Part shown: positions 54,456 to 64,000 of the stretch, piece by piece
How positions within the stretch are numbered: position 1 is the stretch's first letter
How the letters are laid out: every line of letters begins with the position of its first letter
Source of the DNA: Ascidia mentula
Lineage: Eukaryota > Chordata > Ascidiacea > Phlebobranchia > Ascidiidae
Direction: 5' to 3'
Length of the DNA: 64,000 nucleotides
Assembly: GCA_947561715.1 (NCBI GenBank)
Contig: OX387201.1
Span: 13,468,001 to 13,532,000 of the forward strand
Program-made: the position numbers and the translations under genes
The notes under the pieces: generated by a model
What the model was told of the DNA's origin: nothing
The model's input: the letters and a program-made list of their open reading frames with translations, nothing else
Databases searched by the model: none

Positions 54456-56435
54456 ATTATCATGTCACAATTTTGCATTTTTACACATAGATTGCTGCGT
54501 ACGTAAAGTTTAACGAATTAGTGTAAGGCAGGGGTTCTTATTCAGCTCCACACGAAGCAAAACTTGTAAAATCACATCGTGGTCGTGCAAGCAATTCGTG
54601 TCGAGTCATGGGCAATTGTTGCGCAACATTCGCACAATGGTTATATTATTCCGATCTTTGCATTGCGCACATTTCAATTTAATAAATCAACGTTAATTAA
54701 AAGTTGTCATTTTGCTGGTATCTGTAAGGCAAGTTCTGCGTAACCTAAAGGTTATAAGCTCCCCGCCGATGTTTTTTTCGCTAAATGGAGTCTGACTGCA
54801 ATTCCCCAAGTGTGTTTCCTAATTTTCCAATTGTAACTGCAAATCCTAAAGGTCCAGCACAGGGCAGGAGGGCCTACTGTGGCCAGCGACTTGTTTGAAA
54901 ATGACACGCGAGCTATTTTTGACACAACGACTTGTTTTCTTATGTGACATAAATGTCATCTACACCTCACAGACACAACTTGTTTCGTCCGTTACTACAA
55001 CTATGAACTGTAAGTAAAGCGACATTGTAACTTTAGCAAATAGAAGCTTTTATGTACGCATGGAAGGAGTAATTTTGCCATAAACTAAAGCTTTAAAATG
55101 ATTAAAAAGAAAAACGGCGAAACTCGTAAATTTTAAGACCAATGGACAACATATTATTTATTTGTAGAAAACGAAAACAGAAGTCACTGTGCCTTGTTTG
55201 TGTAGACCGTTCACTGATGAAAAAATTGTAAATGGGTGTATGTAGAATGTAGTAAAATCAATAGTTCCCAAACCAAGCATAAAAAATCAGTCTATCAAGC
55301 ACATATCTTTGCTTGAGTATCATGATCGCGGTTTTAAATCACGAATATTCGGATTTTATCACATATACCTCGGTGCAATTATTTGGATTTGAATTCGAGT
55401 AATTTTGTTTTCGCGACACCTGCACCAACTTGATGTTAACTAAGTCGCTGTCCGTAATTAAATCAGTCGGAATCGTTGTATTTTTAGCGACCCCGGCTGC
55501 GAATTTACCCCAAAACCTTCGACTCCAACCCCGACTCCGCAACTATGGTTTCAAAGACTATTTTTGCCAAGAGAAACTGGAAAAAATAAAAGTAGTTCTG
55601 AGCAAGTACAACTTCAAGAAAATGCATTCGAATCCCTTTTTTTTGCTTTCAATTAAAGCACCGATGTAATTGACATGATTGATACTGCAAACTACAAATT
55701 TCCATACGGGCCAACAAATGTTTCTGTAGCAAAATATCTTTTCGTTCATAAGGACTATATTGGGCTTATACCTCTGATTTGCACAACAAGTGACATTGAT
55801 ATTAACGACGCTGATCTAAATGTGAAATTCTAACAAAAGGATGAAAACATGGGCAATATTGATGGAGATAATTGCGCAATTCAAAGACTATGGGTGTATC
55901 ATTCTCAGGTTCTCTGGTTTATTCGTGGAAAAGTTTTGGAACGTTTGCTCGGTCTCATCGAGAAAATGAAAATGTTTTTGCAGGAAACAAATTCTTTAAA
56001 AATCATAAGCGGTCATCTCACCCATCATCTTGACAAAATATAAACTTCATTGCAATGGTGTAACCAGCTACTACAGGATTTAAGAAATCCTGTTAAATCT
56101 CTTTAAAATAAACTTAAACTCATTCAGGCGTGATCTATGTTTGCGCTTGTAACATTAACAAAACCTGATCTCGTTTCTGACTTTAAAAAAATGTGGCAAC
56201 CTTTACGAAAATGTTTCAAAGCGATTTCTTATAATGGCCGGGGAACCCACAAGACCTTTTAGTGTTAAATTCGAAAATGTCGATGGCGCTTGCGCTCAGT
56301 TAGAACCTTTGGACTTGACATCGATAAGTTTTGCATGATATCTGCACACTTAAATGTGGTGTCGCTAAAGAGCTTGCTAACATTTCTTAATCAAACGGTG
56401 ATAATCTCCTTCATCATCACAGTTGAATTCGAACA
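54456..56435. other. intergenic region between the dehydrogenase cluster and the claudin locus
   Basis: The first 150 bp is the 3' flank shared with gene A. From 54700 to 55660 nothing is recognisable apart from a short CT/GA-rich stretch (ttcgactccaaccccgactc, near 55516). A decayed hAT transposase lies at about 55849-56340. The claudin promoter for the first variable exon should be in the last few hundred bases. Confidence 0.45.
55849..56340 (+). pseudogene. decayed hAT-type transposase (GTF2IRD2/ZBED-like)
   Basis: An open frame at 55849-56043 contains YHSQVLWFIRGKVLERLLGL followed by FLQETN and LTHHLDKI. This matches the hAT transposase region seen in GTF2IRD2 and ZBED-type proteins (pattern YHTEVRWLSRGKVLxRFFEL .. 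FLxxK .. FLxDxxxHLNxLN). Further weak similarity continues in other frames to about 56340 (contains LVSDFKKMWQ and ACAQLEPLDL). The copy is broken by stops and is an old plain DNA transposon remnant, not a host gene. It abuts the claudin locus. Confidence 0.6.
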
Positions 56436-56706
56436 ATGGAAACAGGTAGATCTGAACTTAGATTCATCTACGTGGCAGCCGGGATTTTTACTTTTCTTGC
56501 TGTAACGTTTGTATTTGTTGCCCCATTTTGGAGGGAGTCGTCCAATCAGGCTTCAGATCAGATTTACAACACTATACAAGCCTTTGAGGGATTATGGATG
56601 TCGTGTTTGTTCGCAGGAAGAAACATTCAGTGCGTTCAGATGGGAATGACTGGCACTAGCTACACTTCGTACAATAGTTCTGGATATTACTATAATCAAA
56701 TTTATG
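56436..56706 (+). CDS. claudin variable first exon 1a
   Basis: Encodes 90 residues plus one base (donor gtaagg). TM1 is at about residues 10-31, and the claudin signature W32..GLW(52-54)..C57..C66 is complete. The rest of the loop is Tyr/Ser/Gly-rich (SYTSYNSSGYYYNQIYG) with few charges. Closest in signature to 1d (both have IQAFEGLW). Start is the first ATG after stops in frame. Confidence 0.85.
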
Positions 56707-59700
56707 GTAAGGGTTTGATTAATTAGTCTTATAAAACATTTCGCTGTTAAAATTCGTAGTAAGGCCAACACACTCTAAAAACATTTAGGTCGTTGAAGGC
56801 GTTTGAGTTTGGAAAAACAACCGTTTAATAAAGTTACTATTTCTTAATTTCTGAAAGGAATATTTTCTAAAAATCTGCCTGGCCAAGAAGTTACTGAATC
56901 ATATGAGCATATACCCATATTTGTCCAGCTGCTTAACGACAAAGCGATACAGAACTATAGAGCATGGTGAAATTTCAGGCTGGGATTGACTTATTGCGAA
57001 TATATACGCGATATTTACATCGAGGGTTAACGGCCTGAAGGTTTCATCATAAGATCGAACAAATAAATCGGTTGCTGGGAAATGCATATCCACGTGTTGC
57101 TACGGGTGTGTTGTGGATGCGATATTTATTGAATGACGTATGTCCTCTTGTACGGGGATGGCAAGGCACAGTCGAAATAAATGCGTTTTATGTTAGCCAA
57201 GTAATAAGTCGTCCATTCAGCAGGCTTAGCATTGTGGTGACGTCATTTGTATTGTTAACGATTATCTGTTATGTCTCAACGTAAGTTAGGCAGCTGTAGA
57301 GAGTTATAAATTTTAAGTATTATACAATTTTGTTTGACGCGTTTAAGCACTTTTTAATGATACACCCTTACATTTTTATGGTATCGTTTAGAAGGAGGTT
57401 ATGTATTGTGGTGTTATCATGAAACCACCAGTAGGCAAAAACGGTAAATATTTTTTGAATTTTATTTTCTTAGTTGGTGAACTGAAACAGGTTTGTAATG
57501 TCTGAGAAAGTTTCTCCTCTTTCACCCCTTCTACGGCGTGTATTGCTTGTGACTGCCATTATATCGTTTCTATTAATCACGTTCGTTCTGGCTGGGCCAT
57601 GGTGGCGTGTGACGTCATCTTGGGGCAGCGCATCGGCCATGTCCACCATTTACACGTACGAGGGAGTATTTCTCACTTGTGTGCAAAGCTCTGGTTATCA
57701 AGGCAACAACCAATGTTTCCAGCTACCAATGTATTCCACCTACAACACTGGTGGATGGTATGGATCGGGCAGCGCTATGCGGATGGGTATCTATTGTAAG
57801 TAAACACCAACTAATGAGAATTTTATTACGATTGACGATCGTTGCTGGGAAACGCTGCGAACCAATGATCTCCAAGCTTAGTATAGTTTATGTGGGCGGT
57901 TGCGGTATTGCGACGTACATTCTCGTTTGTATCACGCGATCATTCTGAAACGTCAGTTGAGTTTCGGCGGGCTAAGTGTAAGCTGGTTAGTCTGTTTTAG
58001 GGCAAAGCAGAGCGAAACTTATGTTTCTGGCGTCTATTCGTAACTTGAAAATATTTTTTTTCAAACGGTTTTATAATAACGCTAGAGATTTACGAAATTA
58101 GTTGTTTTTTTAACTCACTTTGTTAAAAATTTTTTATTCAAATAGCTCTGGCAAACGTTCAGCAAAGCGTAAAAAAACGTTTTTACTCTGTTTTGGTTTT
58201 TCATCAATTTTTTCGTATGTCTTGTCGTTTTACCATATTCTTTTGATATATATTCGTAGCAGTAGAAACTTTCTTGTAAAACAAACTATCAAACTATCTT
58301 GTAAAATGCCGCCATCATCGAAGACACGCAACGCAGCTTTTATCCTTGCTCTGTTCGCTTTTCTTATGAAAACATTTATACTTGCTGCTCCATATTGGCG
58401 AACCACTTACCAATGGAGCAGTGCGGCTGTGATGACAAATATATGGATGTTTGAGGGCCTGTTTCTATCTTGCGTTCAAGAAGGTCAACAATACTCGCAA
58501 TGCTTTCAACTGCAAATATTTATGGGCAGTTCTGGCGGGTACAACTCCGGTTATACAGGCTACATTTACAGTAAGTAGACTAATATGTAACAAAAAAAGA
58601 AGAGTTATGCAATCAAAGGCACGGTTTGATGCACATATTTTGCTGAGAGAATGTCACATGACTAACAAAACAGACAGGTCGCAGAGAAGCTCTTCCAAGG
58701 TGCTTGCCTCGTGTGGTTTACGTAAATTTCTTTAAATGGAATCATAGTGGTCTCATGTGGAGCTAGAGAGCAATTTGTTGACGTTCAAAATATTGCTTTA
58801 TCGCGACAAAGAAACACAGTGGATCAGGGGCAAAAGATACTTATATTTTGTACTTAAAGCACTTTTTTAAATTTTAGTTGATAAATAATATACTAAAAAT
58901 TAATAATATATAAAAATAATACAAACCCTTTAATTTTGTCGGTATTTTCAAAAAAATTTTGATTCGTAACAGAAAATTTTACATAAACCTTTCAATTTTG
59001 TGTTATTGCAATGTTACCAACTATCAAGTTTTGAAACCAATTTAATGGCATTGTTTAAACCAATAAAAACTTGAGACAAAATGACTAAACTATCTTTATG
59101 GCGTTGGTACTGGTGCAACGACGTTTGCGTTATGTTAATAATTAAGCGCACACTCCAAGCCAGTGTGCCATCATACAACCTTCAGCAAACAGCTAAATAG
59201 GCTTAGTTGCGTTTCACTGGGTGAGACAAATATTACAGTTTGGCGGGCAAAGGAAAGTGCCTTGTTGCTGGTTTAGTTCTGTGCAGATGTTAGAATGGAT
59301 TCTAGCGAAACAAAGATTGCAGCCAGTGTTGGTTTGGGTTTAATTTCTTTTGTTATGCAACTTATTGTATTGGTCTTACCACAATGGCGGGTCAGCTCAC
59401 GAGTGGCTTCTGAAATGAACATGAACATGATTCAAGCGTTTGAAGGCTTGTGGATTCGTTGCACCAGTTATGGATATTCGTATTGGAATTGCGATAATTA
59501 TGATACAGCCTTGATTGGTCTCCCTGGTAAGCAGGAAAATGTTTATTTTGGAAACAAAGTAACAAGATTTGGTTTTGACTCGGTGATACAATCATGTTTA
59601 CCATGTAAAATATCGTTGGAATATGATGACAGGAGATAAATCAGAAAAGTTAAAGGCTCATTGTGGTGTAACAAACTAGATAAAATCGAAGTTACTTGCT

Positions 59701-62438
59701 GATGCACAACAACATATTCGATGTAAATTGTTTAAAAAATAGTATGATGGTAACTGGCTGTTAAAATGCTTTGTCATCAAAAGTGTGTCACTAAACACAG
59801 TGGTGCTGGGACAACCAGTTGCTTTAGAAATTGGAATGTCTGCAAAATTTATAGGAACTTCTTGAATTACGCTAGTTCGGTGCTTCTTGGCACAAGAAAT
59901 ATAGAAAATCTGTTCCATTTTCCATTTGTTTAGTTAATTTTAATTGATTTGCCTGTAGTCACTTGATATTGCTGCACTTTGCAGCTTATCGCTATTATGG
60001 TGCTGAATGACAATAACAAACGTATTTATACATTACAGTCCGTCAGTTGTGCCATAAGATATCAACGAAAAAGTGTTTAAGTTTGTAATTGTGTCTGGAG
60101 ATATGAATTATCAGTATGTTAGTGATTGTGACATGGACAAAATATTGATCTGCAGTTTTTTTAAAACAAATTTTCTTCGAATCATGTATAGCAATAAAAT
60201 ATTATTGTTACATCAATAAACACAACTTTCATTTCCTTAATGTTTGCCAAGAAGGAAGAAATGATTGACGAACGAAACGTATACAATGTTTGAATTGCGA
60301 CTTCATATCAATAATGCGTGGGCACCAGATTACGTCATCGCCATTTGTCGCATGTTTGCTGAGAAATACCTTATGCCGGATACTTTTCAATGTATCAATG
60401 ATTGCGCAACATCCACCTGGTTAAATAACCTGCGTATCACCTAGATAAAAACTGCTTTAAACTGTTTTTTCTTATCTGACTGCTTCTTTGAGAAGTCAGT
60501 TGTCTTATTTCAACCTCTTTGTTTGTGCAGCTTACTTAAACGCTTTTCGAGCGTTGATGATCATCGCGTTCATAGCTTCGATGGTGGGAGTTGTGTGTTC
60601 CATTCTGGGAATGAAATGTGCCAGCATTATCGAGGAAGATGGCACTGCCAAACGATGGGTTCTGATCATTGGCGGGATATGCCACCTTTGTGCAGGTACA
60701 ATTTCATCAGCCGACACTAAAAATAAAAATCTACATTTAAAAATTCAATTCTCAACTCTTTGAGGTTGAAATTTAAATGAGATTTATTTCCATTATCCGT
60801 TTTAAAGATTTTTTGTTTAAATTTTCCAGCAGAACGGTCACAAATGCTGTTTTGCACTCCCCCCATAAACACACACACACACACACAAACACACAAACAC
60901 ACACCTTGTGTTATTGCATTAGTGATTTAATATTGTCAAATGCAAGTCATGTGTTGTTCACTGGGTTCTGCCACATAAATGCCAGCATATAAATCGTTTA
61001 ACAACATAAGCGTCGATTTTTTAACGTTTTGTAAAATATTAAGGGTGACGTTTCCAGGTTTTGGAAACACGCAAAAAAACATTTCGTCAGTCGTATCGCC
61101 CTAAACATAGGTAAACGACGCAAATTCCGTTTCGTGTCACTTTGTTTTTGCACCGAACCATAATATCATACCACTAAGTTTTAAACACTTTAATTCCGAA
61201 CCCCCTTACTGAAAGAAGGACATTTTTGTTTCACTCGGTCTATTGCAGATTCAGCTAATTATGAAATAGCATACAAATCTGTTACGCAACAATGCCGCTT
61301 CTTACCATTATGCCACAACAACTGCTGCGCTGCGTAACAATCCACGAGACATTTGTGTTTGTCCTGATTGGGGCGGTGATAATTAAGGTCATTTCAAACT
61401 AGCCTAACGCACAGTATAATGTATGTGGTTTTTCTGAGAATAGTTTTTAATTTAAACCAAATCCAGGGGTGATAATACATACCTTGTCACCCCTGTTTGC
61501 TTGTGAGGGGTGACATGTCACCCCAGTCACCCCTAAATCGACGCCTATGTTTAACAACATACTTGAGATATGGTGAAATCCATTACATAAAGAGCATGCA
61601 GTTCTCTTATTTATTAAAATATTTGTTTTCAGGTGTTCTTACCGGTGTTTGCGTGTCGTGGTACGCTGCCGAAGTTGTGAACGAGTATTACAACCCAATG
61701 TATCAAGCTCAAAAGTTAAAATACACCCTGGGCGCATGTTTGTATGTTGGTTGGATAGCCATGTTGTTTTCTTTGGTCACTGGATGTATGATGTCTTGCT
61801 GTACATGTTTCAACAAGCCTGTTGATGACCAGACATACAAATATGCACCAAACAAGAAACAGCAATACGCCTACACCCCCCCTGCTGGTATGTGTATTTT
61901 TCGTTTCATGAGGTTGTTGGCACCAGCAATGTAACAAAAAGCAACAGATTATGCTTTAAAACACGTCGTTGTCAAATTTTATAACCCCAATTAAAACACA
62001 CAATAAAATGCAACTAATATTATTACCAAATGAAAACTAGAAAGCATTTCGGTTTTGCACCTAATGCGATGTACACACACTTATAACAAGTCATACAAAA
62101 TGCAAGTACATTTTGCTTTAGCAGCGTACAAATTAAGCAAATGTTTACATATAGAGCCAGTGGCATACAGTAAAGAGCCAGTTTATGAGCAACGGCACAC
62201 GATGCAATACGATAGAAGATCTGATTACTATGGAAAGAGTTCCTCTCGACGAAACGACAGAGCTTCATCGCACCATTCATCTCGTGATCGCGACCGTGAC
62301 CGTGATCGTGCGTCTTCACGTCGTCGTGATTCAGTTTCGTCATCAGAAGAGAGTCACAGCACTAACGGTCGGGCCAAGTCTGGGCATGGCGGCAGCAGGC
62401 ACGACAGCGACCTCATGCGGGCAAGCGGATTTGTCTGA
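56436..62438 (+). CDS. claudin locus with four alternative first exons and three shared exons
   Basis: Four first exons (56436-56706, 57498-57795, 58306-58570, 59295-59526) each start with ATG, encode TM1 plus most of extracellular loop 1, and end in phase 1 with a gtaag donor. A single set of exons follows: 60531-60695, 61633-61887 and 62155-62438. Any first exon joins in frame, giving 324, 333, 322 or 311 residues. Claudins are four-TM tight-junction proteins whose first loop sets paracellular charge and size selectivity. No copy of exons 2-4 lies between the first exons, so separate tandem genes are unlikely. Vertebrate CLDN10 and CLDN18 use two alternative first exons in the same way; four is an expansion. 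The alternative-exon reading is inferred from phase and layout. Confidence 0.85.
57498..57795 (+). CDS. claudin variable first exon 1b
   Basis: Encodes 99 residues plus one base (donor gtaagt). A longer N-terminus (MSEKVSPLSPLLRR) precedes TM1 (15-33). Signature: W36, then GVF (56-58) where claudins have GLW, C61 and C73; the usual third Trp is Phe. The loop is Tyr/Gly-rich with one late Arg. The TCVQ..QCFQL pattern is shared with 1c, so these two are sister exons. Confidence 0.85.
58306..58570 (+). CDS. claudin variable first exon 1c
   Basis: Encodes 88 residues plus one base (donor gtaagt). An in-frame open stretch extends upstream of this ATG but is not claudin-like, so MPPSSKTRN is taken as the start. 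TM1 is at 10-29; signature W31, GLF (51-53), C56 and C66, with Phe for the third Trp as in 1b. The loop ends in a Gly/Tyr-rich run (GGYNSGYTGYIY). Confidence 0.83.
59295..59526 (+). CDS. claudin variable first exon 1d
   Basis: Encodes 77 residues plus one base (donor gtaagc). TM1 is at 8-29; signature W31, GLW (51-53), C56 and C66 complete. It is the shortest loop and the most claudin-like at its end (ALIGLP joined to AYLNAFRALM, compare ALxAxLQAARALM of vertebrate claudins), with two Asp after the second Cys. It is the first exon nearest the shared exons and may be the ancestral one. Confidence 0.85.
60531..62438 (+). CDS. claudin shared exons 2-4 (TM2-TM4 and tail)
   Basis: Exon 2 (60531-60695): AYLNAFRALMIIAFIASMVG, TM2, then GMKCASII and the start of TM3. 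Exon 3 (61633-61887): the end of TM3, extracellular loop 2 with the claudin motif EYYNPMYQAQKLKYTLGA, TM4 (YVGWIAMLFSLVTGCMMS) and juxtamembrane CCTC, a probable palmitoylation site. Exon 4 (62155-62438): an unusually charged tail with alternating Arg-Asp (SSRDRDRDRDRASSRRRDS) and a C-terminal SGFV, a plausible PDZ-binding end comparable to YV of other claudins. All three internal junctions are phase 1. The acceptor of exon 4 (acatatag) is weak in pyrimidines. AATAAA lies at 62884-62889. Confidence 0.88.
60869..60904. repeat. CA-rich microsatellite
   Basis: A run of acacacac interrupted by single aaac variants, in the claudin intron between shared exons 2 and 3. Confidence 0.9.
61005..61549. 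mobile_element. hAT-type non-autonomous element, copy 2 (claudin intron)
   Basis: 545 bp, ends cataagcgtcgattt and aaatcgacgcctatg, with a perfect 8-bp target duplication tttaacaa (60997-61004 and 61550-61557). It aligns along its length with 35903-36375 but has about 70 extra bases near the left end (including gtttccaggttttggaaac). Inside near the right end is a short palindrome-like ggggtgacatgtcacccc. It lies in the intron between shared claudin exons 2 and 3. Confidence 0.85.
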
Positions 62439-63637
62439 CTCGCATGTATTTCGACAATCCACTAAGTTTTTATTGTCGGCACGCGTAATTGGCCTCAAAC
62501 GTCACTTTGGTAACAGCCGTTGTTGACTGTAAGTTAAAACCCAGGTTCATAAGTTATAGATCTTGAATTTGTAAAAGGATTTCCATTTACGTAATATTTA
62601 ATTATTACATACAACAATTATCAAAATAATAGCCGATGGCACGTTCACTTCATGTAATTGGAGTATTGTTTCGTTCACATTTTGTACATAGGTTTTTATA
62701 CCGTTTTGTATGTCGTTGTGTTATGCATTGACTGCTCATTTGTGTTTTGTAAAAGTAATTTGTGTGCAATTACGAAGAAAAGAAATTAGGCTATGTATTT
62801 AGATAATCAGGTGATCTAATAATCGACATTTTATATTGGCTGCCACGCTGTACGTGACGATGTAAATTTATTTTACAAATATTAATAAAATGTATATTTG
62901 TCACATAGTATTTTGTTTTATCAACAGTTATATTTTGCGATTTTATGCTTAGCATTACACTTGTTTTTAATTTTTAAAATGTGCTTGATGCATTTGCAAC
63001 GAAGGACATAAATCAATTTTGGATAAACGCGAAACTTAACTTTGACAAGAAATTTTCTATTTCGTGATTTATTGAGATTTAAATTGCATTTCTGGTAACG
63101 CGTATTGCAACGCACGCAAATGCCCTCGTGCAGTAAAATCGAGGTATTAAAGCGACAGCCGACAAGCTTAGGATTTGCGCCCCTCTTTTGCCACGCGAAT
63201 GGCAAGACAATGCATGGGGGAGAGATAATTGAGTATAACAACCCAGTAAACTTGATTGTGTTGCAAGGTTTCCGATTGGCCTGCCCTTAGCCGGCAATAA
63301 ACGCTCGTAACATTGCAGTTCACTTTCGCAGAAGTTGTCAGCAGAAGTGTATATACAGAGCCTCAAGGTGAGACTCGGGTAATACTAGCTGGAAGTCTAG
63401 CACTGGTAAGGCCGCGTTTTTTTCCTGCAGTTTTGTTTGCGTTAATTTTTAAACCAGCAGAGAAAATGTGTCATTGTGAACGCCTGTACTGTCTATGCTA
63501 ACAACATATCGTAAACGTGAAATAGAGAAGAATCAAACTTTTTTTGTTTGAGATTTAATTTGAAAATAAACAATCGTGTTTTTAAAGTTTTGCAGTTAAT
63601 TCTGTTCCAACTGATGTCGAACACATAAAGATAGAAC
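62439..63637. other. intergenic region between the claudin and the Cys-rich protein gene
   Basis: Contains the claudin 3' untranslated region up to the AATAAA at 62884-62889. From 62900 to 63637 no gene is recognised. The 5' region of the next gene should be in the last 300 bp. Confidence 0.5.
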
Positions 63638-64000
63638 ATGAATGTTTTGTTATTTCTTTGTCTTACCTCTATATCTGTGCTGTGGAAACAGACAACAGGT
63701 TGGTTCTATTTTCCCAGTTGCGTAACAATGGTAATTGTTTTAACCTTGTATTACAGCACTCAGCTGCATCACATGTACTGGTGAATCTTTGCAAGAATGT
63801 TATGCGACTGGAAAAGTAAAGCAATGTTGGCAACGGCAACAGGTAATATTTCTACTTTGATTGTTATTTGTGATAGTGCAGATTAAAAGTTAAAACAACA
63901 TCTGTTGTTTTTTAATCATCGATAAAACGAAACAAAACCCCCAATTATATATTGCAGGTATGTTACACAGAAGTGCGTTACGAACAACCTCACCAAATCA
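63638..64000 (+). CDS. secreted or surface Cys-rich protein, N-terminal part (runs off right edge)
   Basis: Exon 1 at 63638-63698 encodes a signal peptide (MNVLLFLCLTSISVLWKQTT). Exon 2 at 63757-63842 continues ALSCITCTGESLQECYATGK, then QCWQRQQ. Exon 3 begins at 63958 with VCYTEVRYEQPHQI and is cut by the window end. Junctions are GT-AG with phases 1 and 0. Cys spacing (CxxC, then three further Cys at intervals of about 8-10, and a CYTEVR-like strand) resembles the start of a Ly6/uPAR three-finger domain, but only five Cys are visible, so other small Cys-rich folds are possible. Confidence 0.6.

Noticed and set aside
58120-58305. Upstream in-frame extension of claudin exon 1c
   Set aside because: The extension is not claudin-like, and the Met at 58306 gives an N-terminus and TM1 position in line with the other three exons.
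56436-59639. Four separate claudin genes
   Set aside because: Only one set of exons 2-4 exists and no fragment of those exons lies between the first exons.

Overview
The window is animal nuclear DNA, almost certainly from a tunicate close to Ciona. It is AT-rich, the genes are dense with short GT-AG introns, and there are many small non-autonomous transposons. The conserved proteins are clearly chordate-type: vigilin, PAS kinase and claudin. Species-level placement is inference. All exon joins below were read by eye from splice sites and reading phase; no transcript evidence was available.

Layout. (1) 1-16 kb: four copies (minus, plus, plus, minus) of a six-exon gene for a 302-residue multi-pass membrane protein that I cannot assign to a family. 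The first runs off the left edge; the fourth is divergent and carries a 20-bp exonic deletion. (2) 16-18 kb: transposon debris, including a 922-bp element in a duplicated TTAA and a GIY-YIG fragment of Penelope type. (3) 19.9-20.4 kb: an intronless Arf-family GTPase. (4) 22.4-31.5 kb, minus: a complete 28-exon vigilin gene (HDLBP, 1231 aa). (5) 32.8-41.0 kb, minus: a 21-exon PAS-domain kinase gene (PASK, 964 aa). (6) 42.3-54.5 kb, plus: a tandem cluster of classical short-chain dehydrogenases. It has three complete six-exon genes plus an orphan promoter/exon 1/exon 2 module; the middle gene has Leu in place of the catalytic Tyr. (7) 56.4-62.4 kb, plus: a claudin locus with four successive first exons (TM1 plus extracellular loop 1), all ending in the same splice phase before one common set of exons 2-4. 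(8) 63.6 kb to the right edge: the start of a secreted, Cys-rich protein gene.

Most notable: the claudin locus looks like a variable-first-exon array, with one constant body and four interchangeable pore-forming loops, an expanded form of the two-promoter design known for vertebrate CLDN10 and CLDN18. The dehydrogenase cluster may show a smaller version of the same arrangement. Paralogous flanks in the membrane-protein and dehydrogenase clusters act as natural empty sites, so several transposon insertions can be bounded and dated relative to the duplications. HDLBP and PASK are immediate neighbours here and also lie close together on human 2q37.3, which suggests old chordate linkage.
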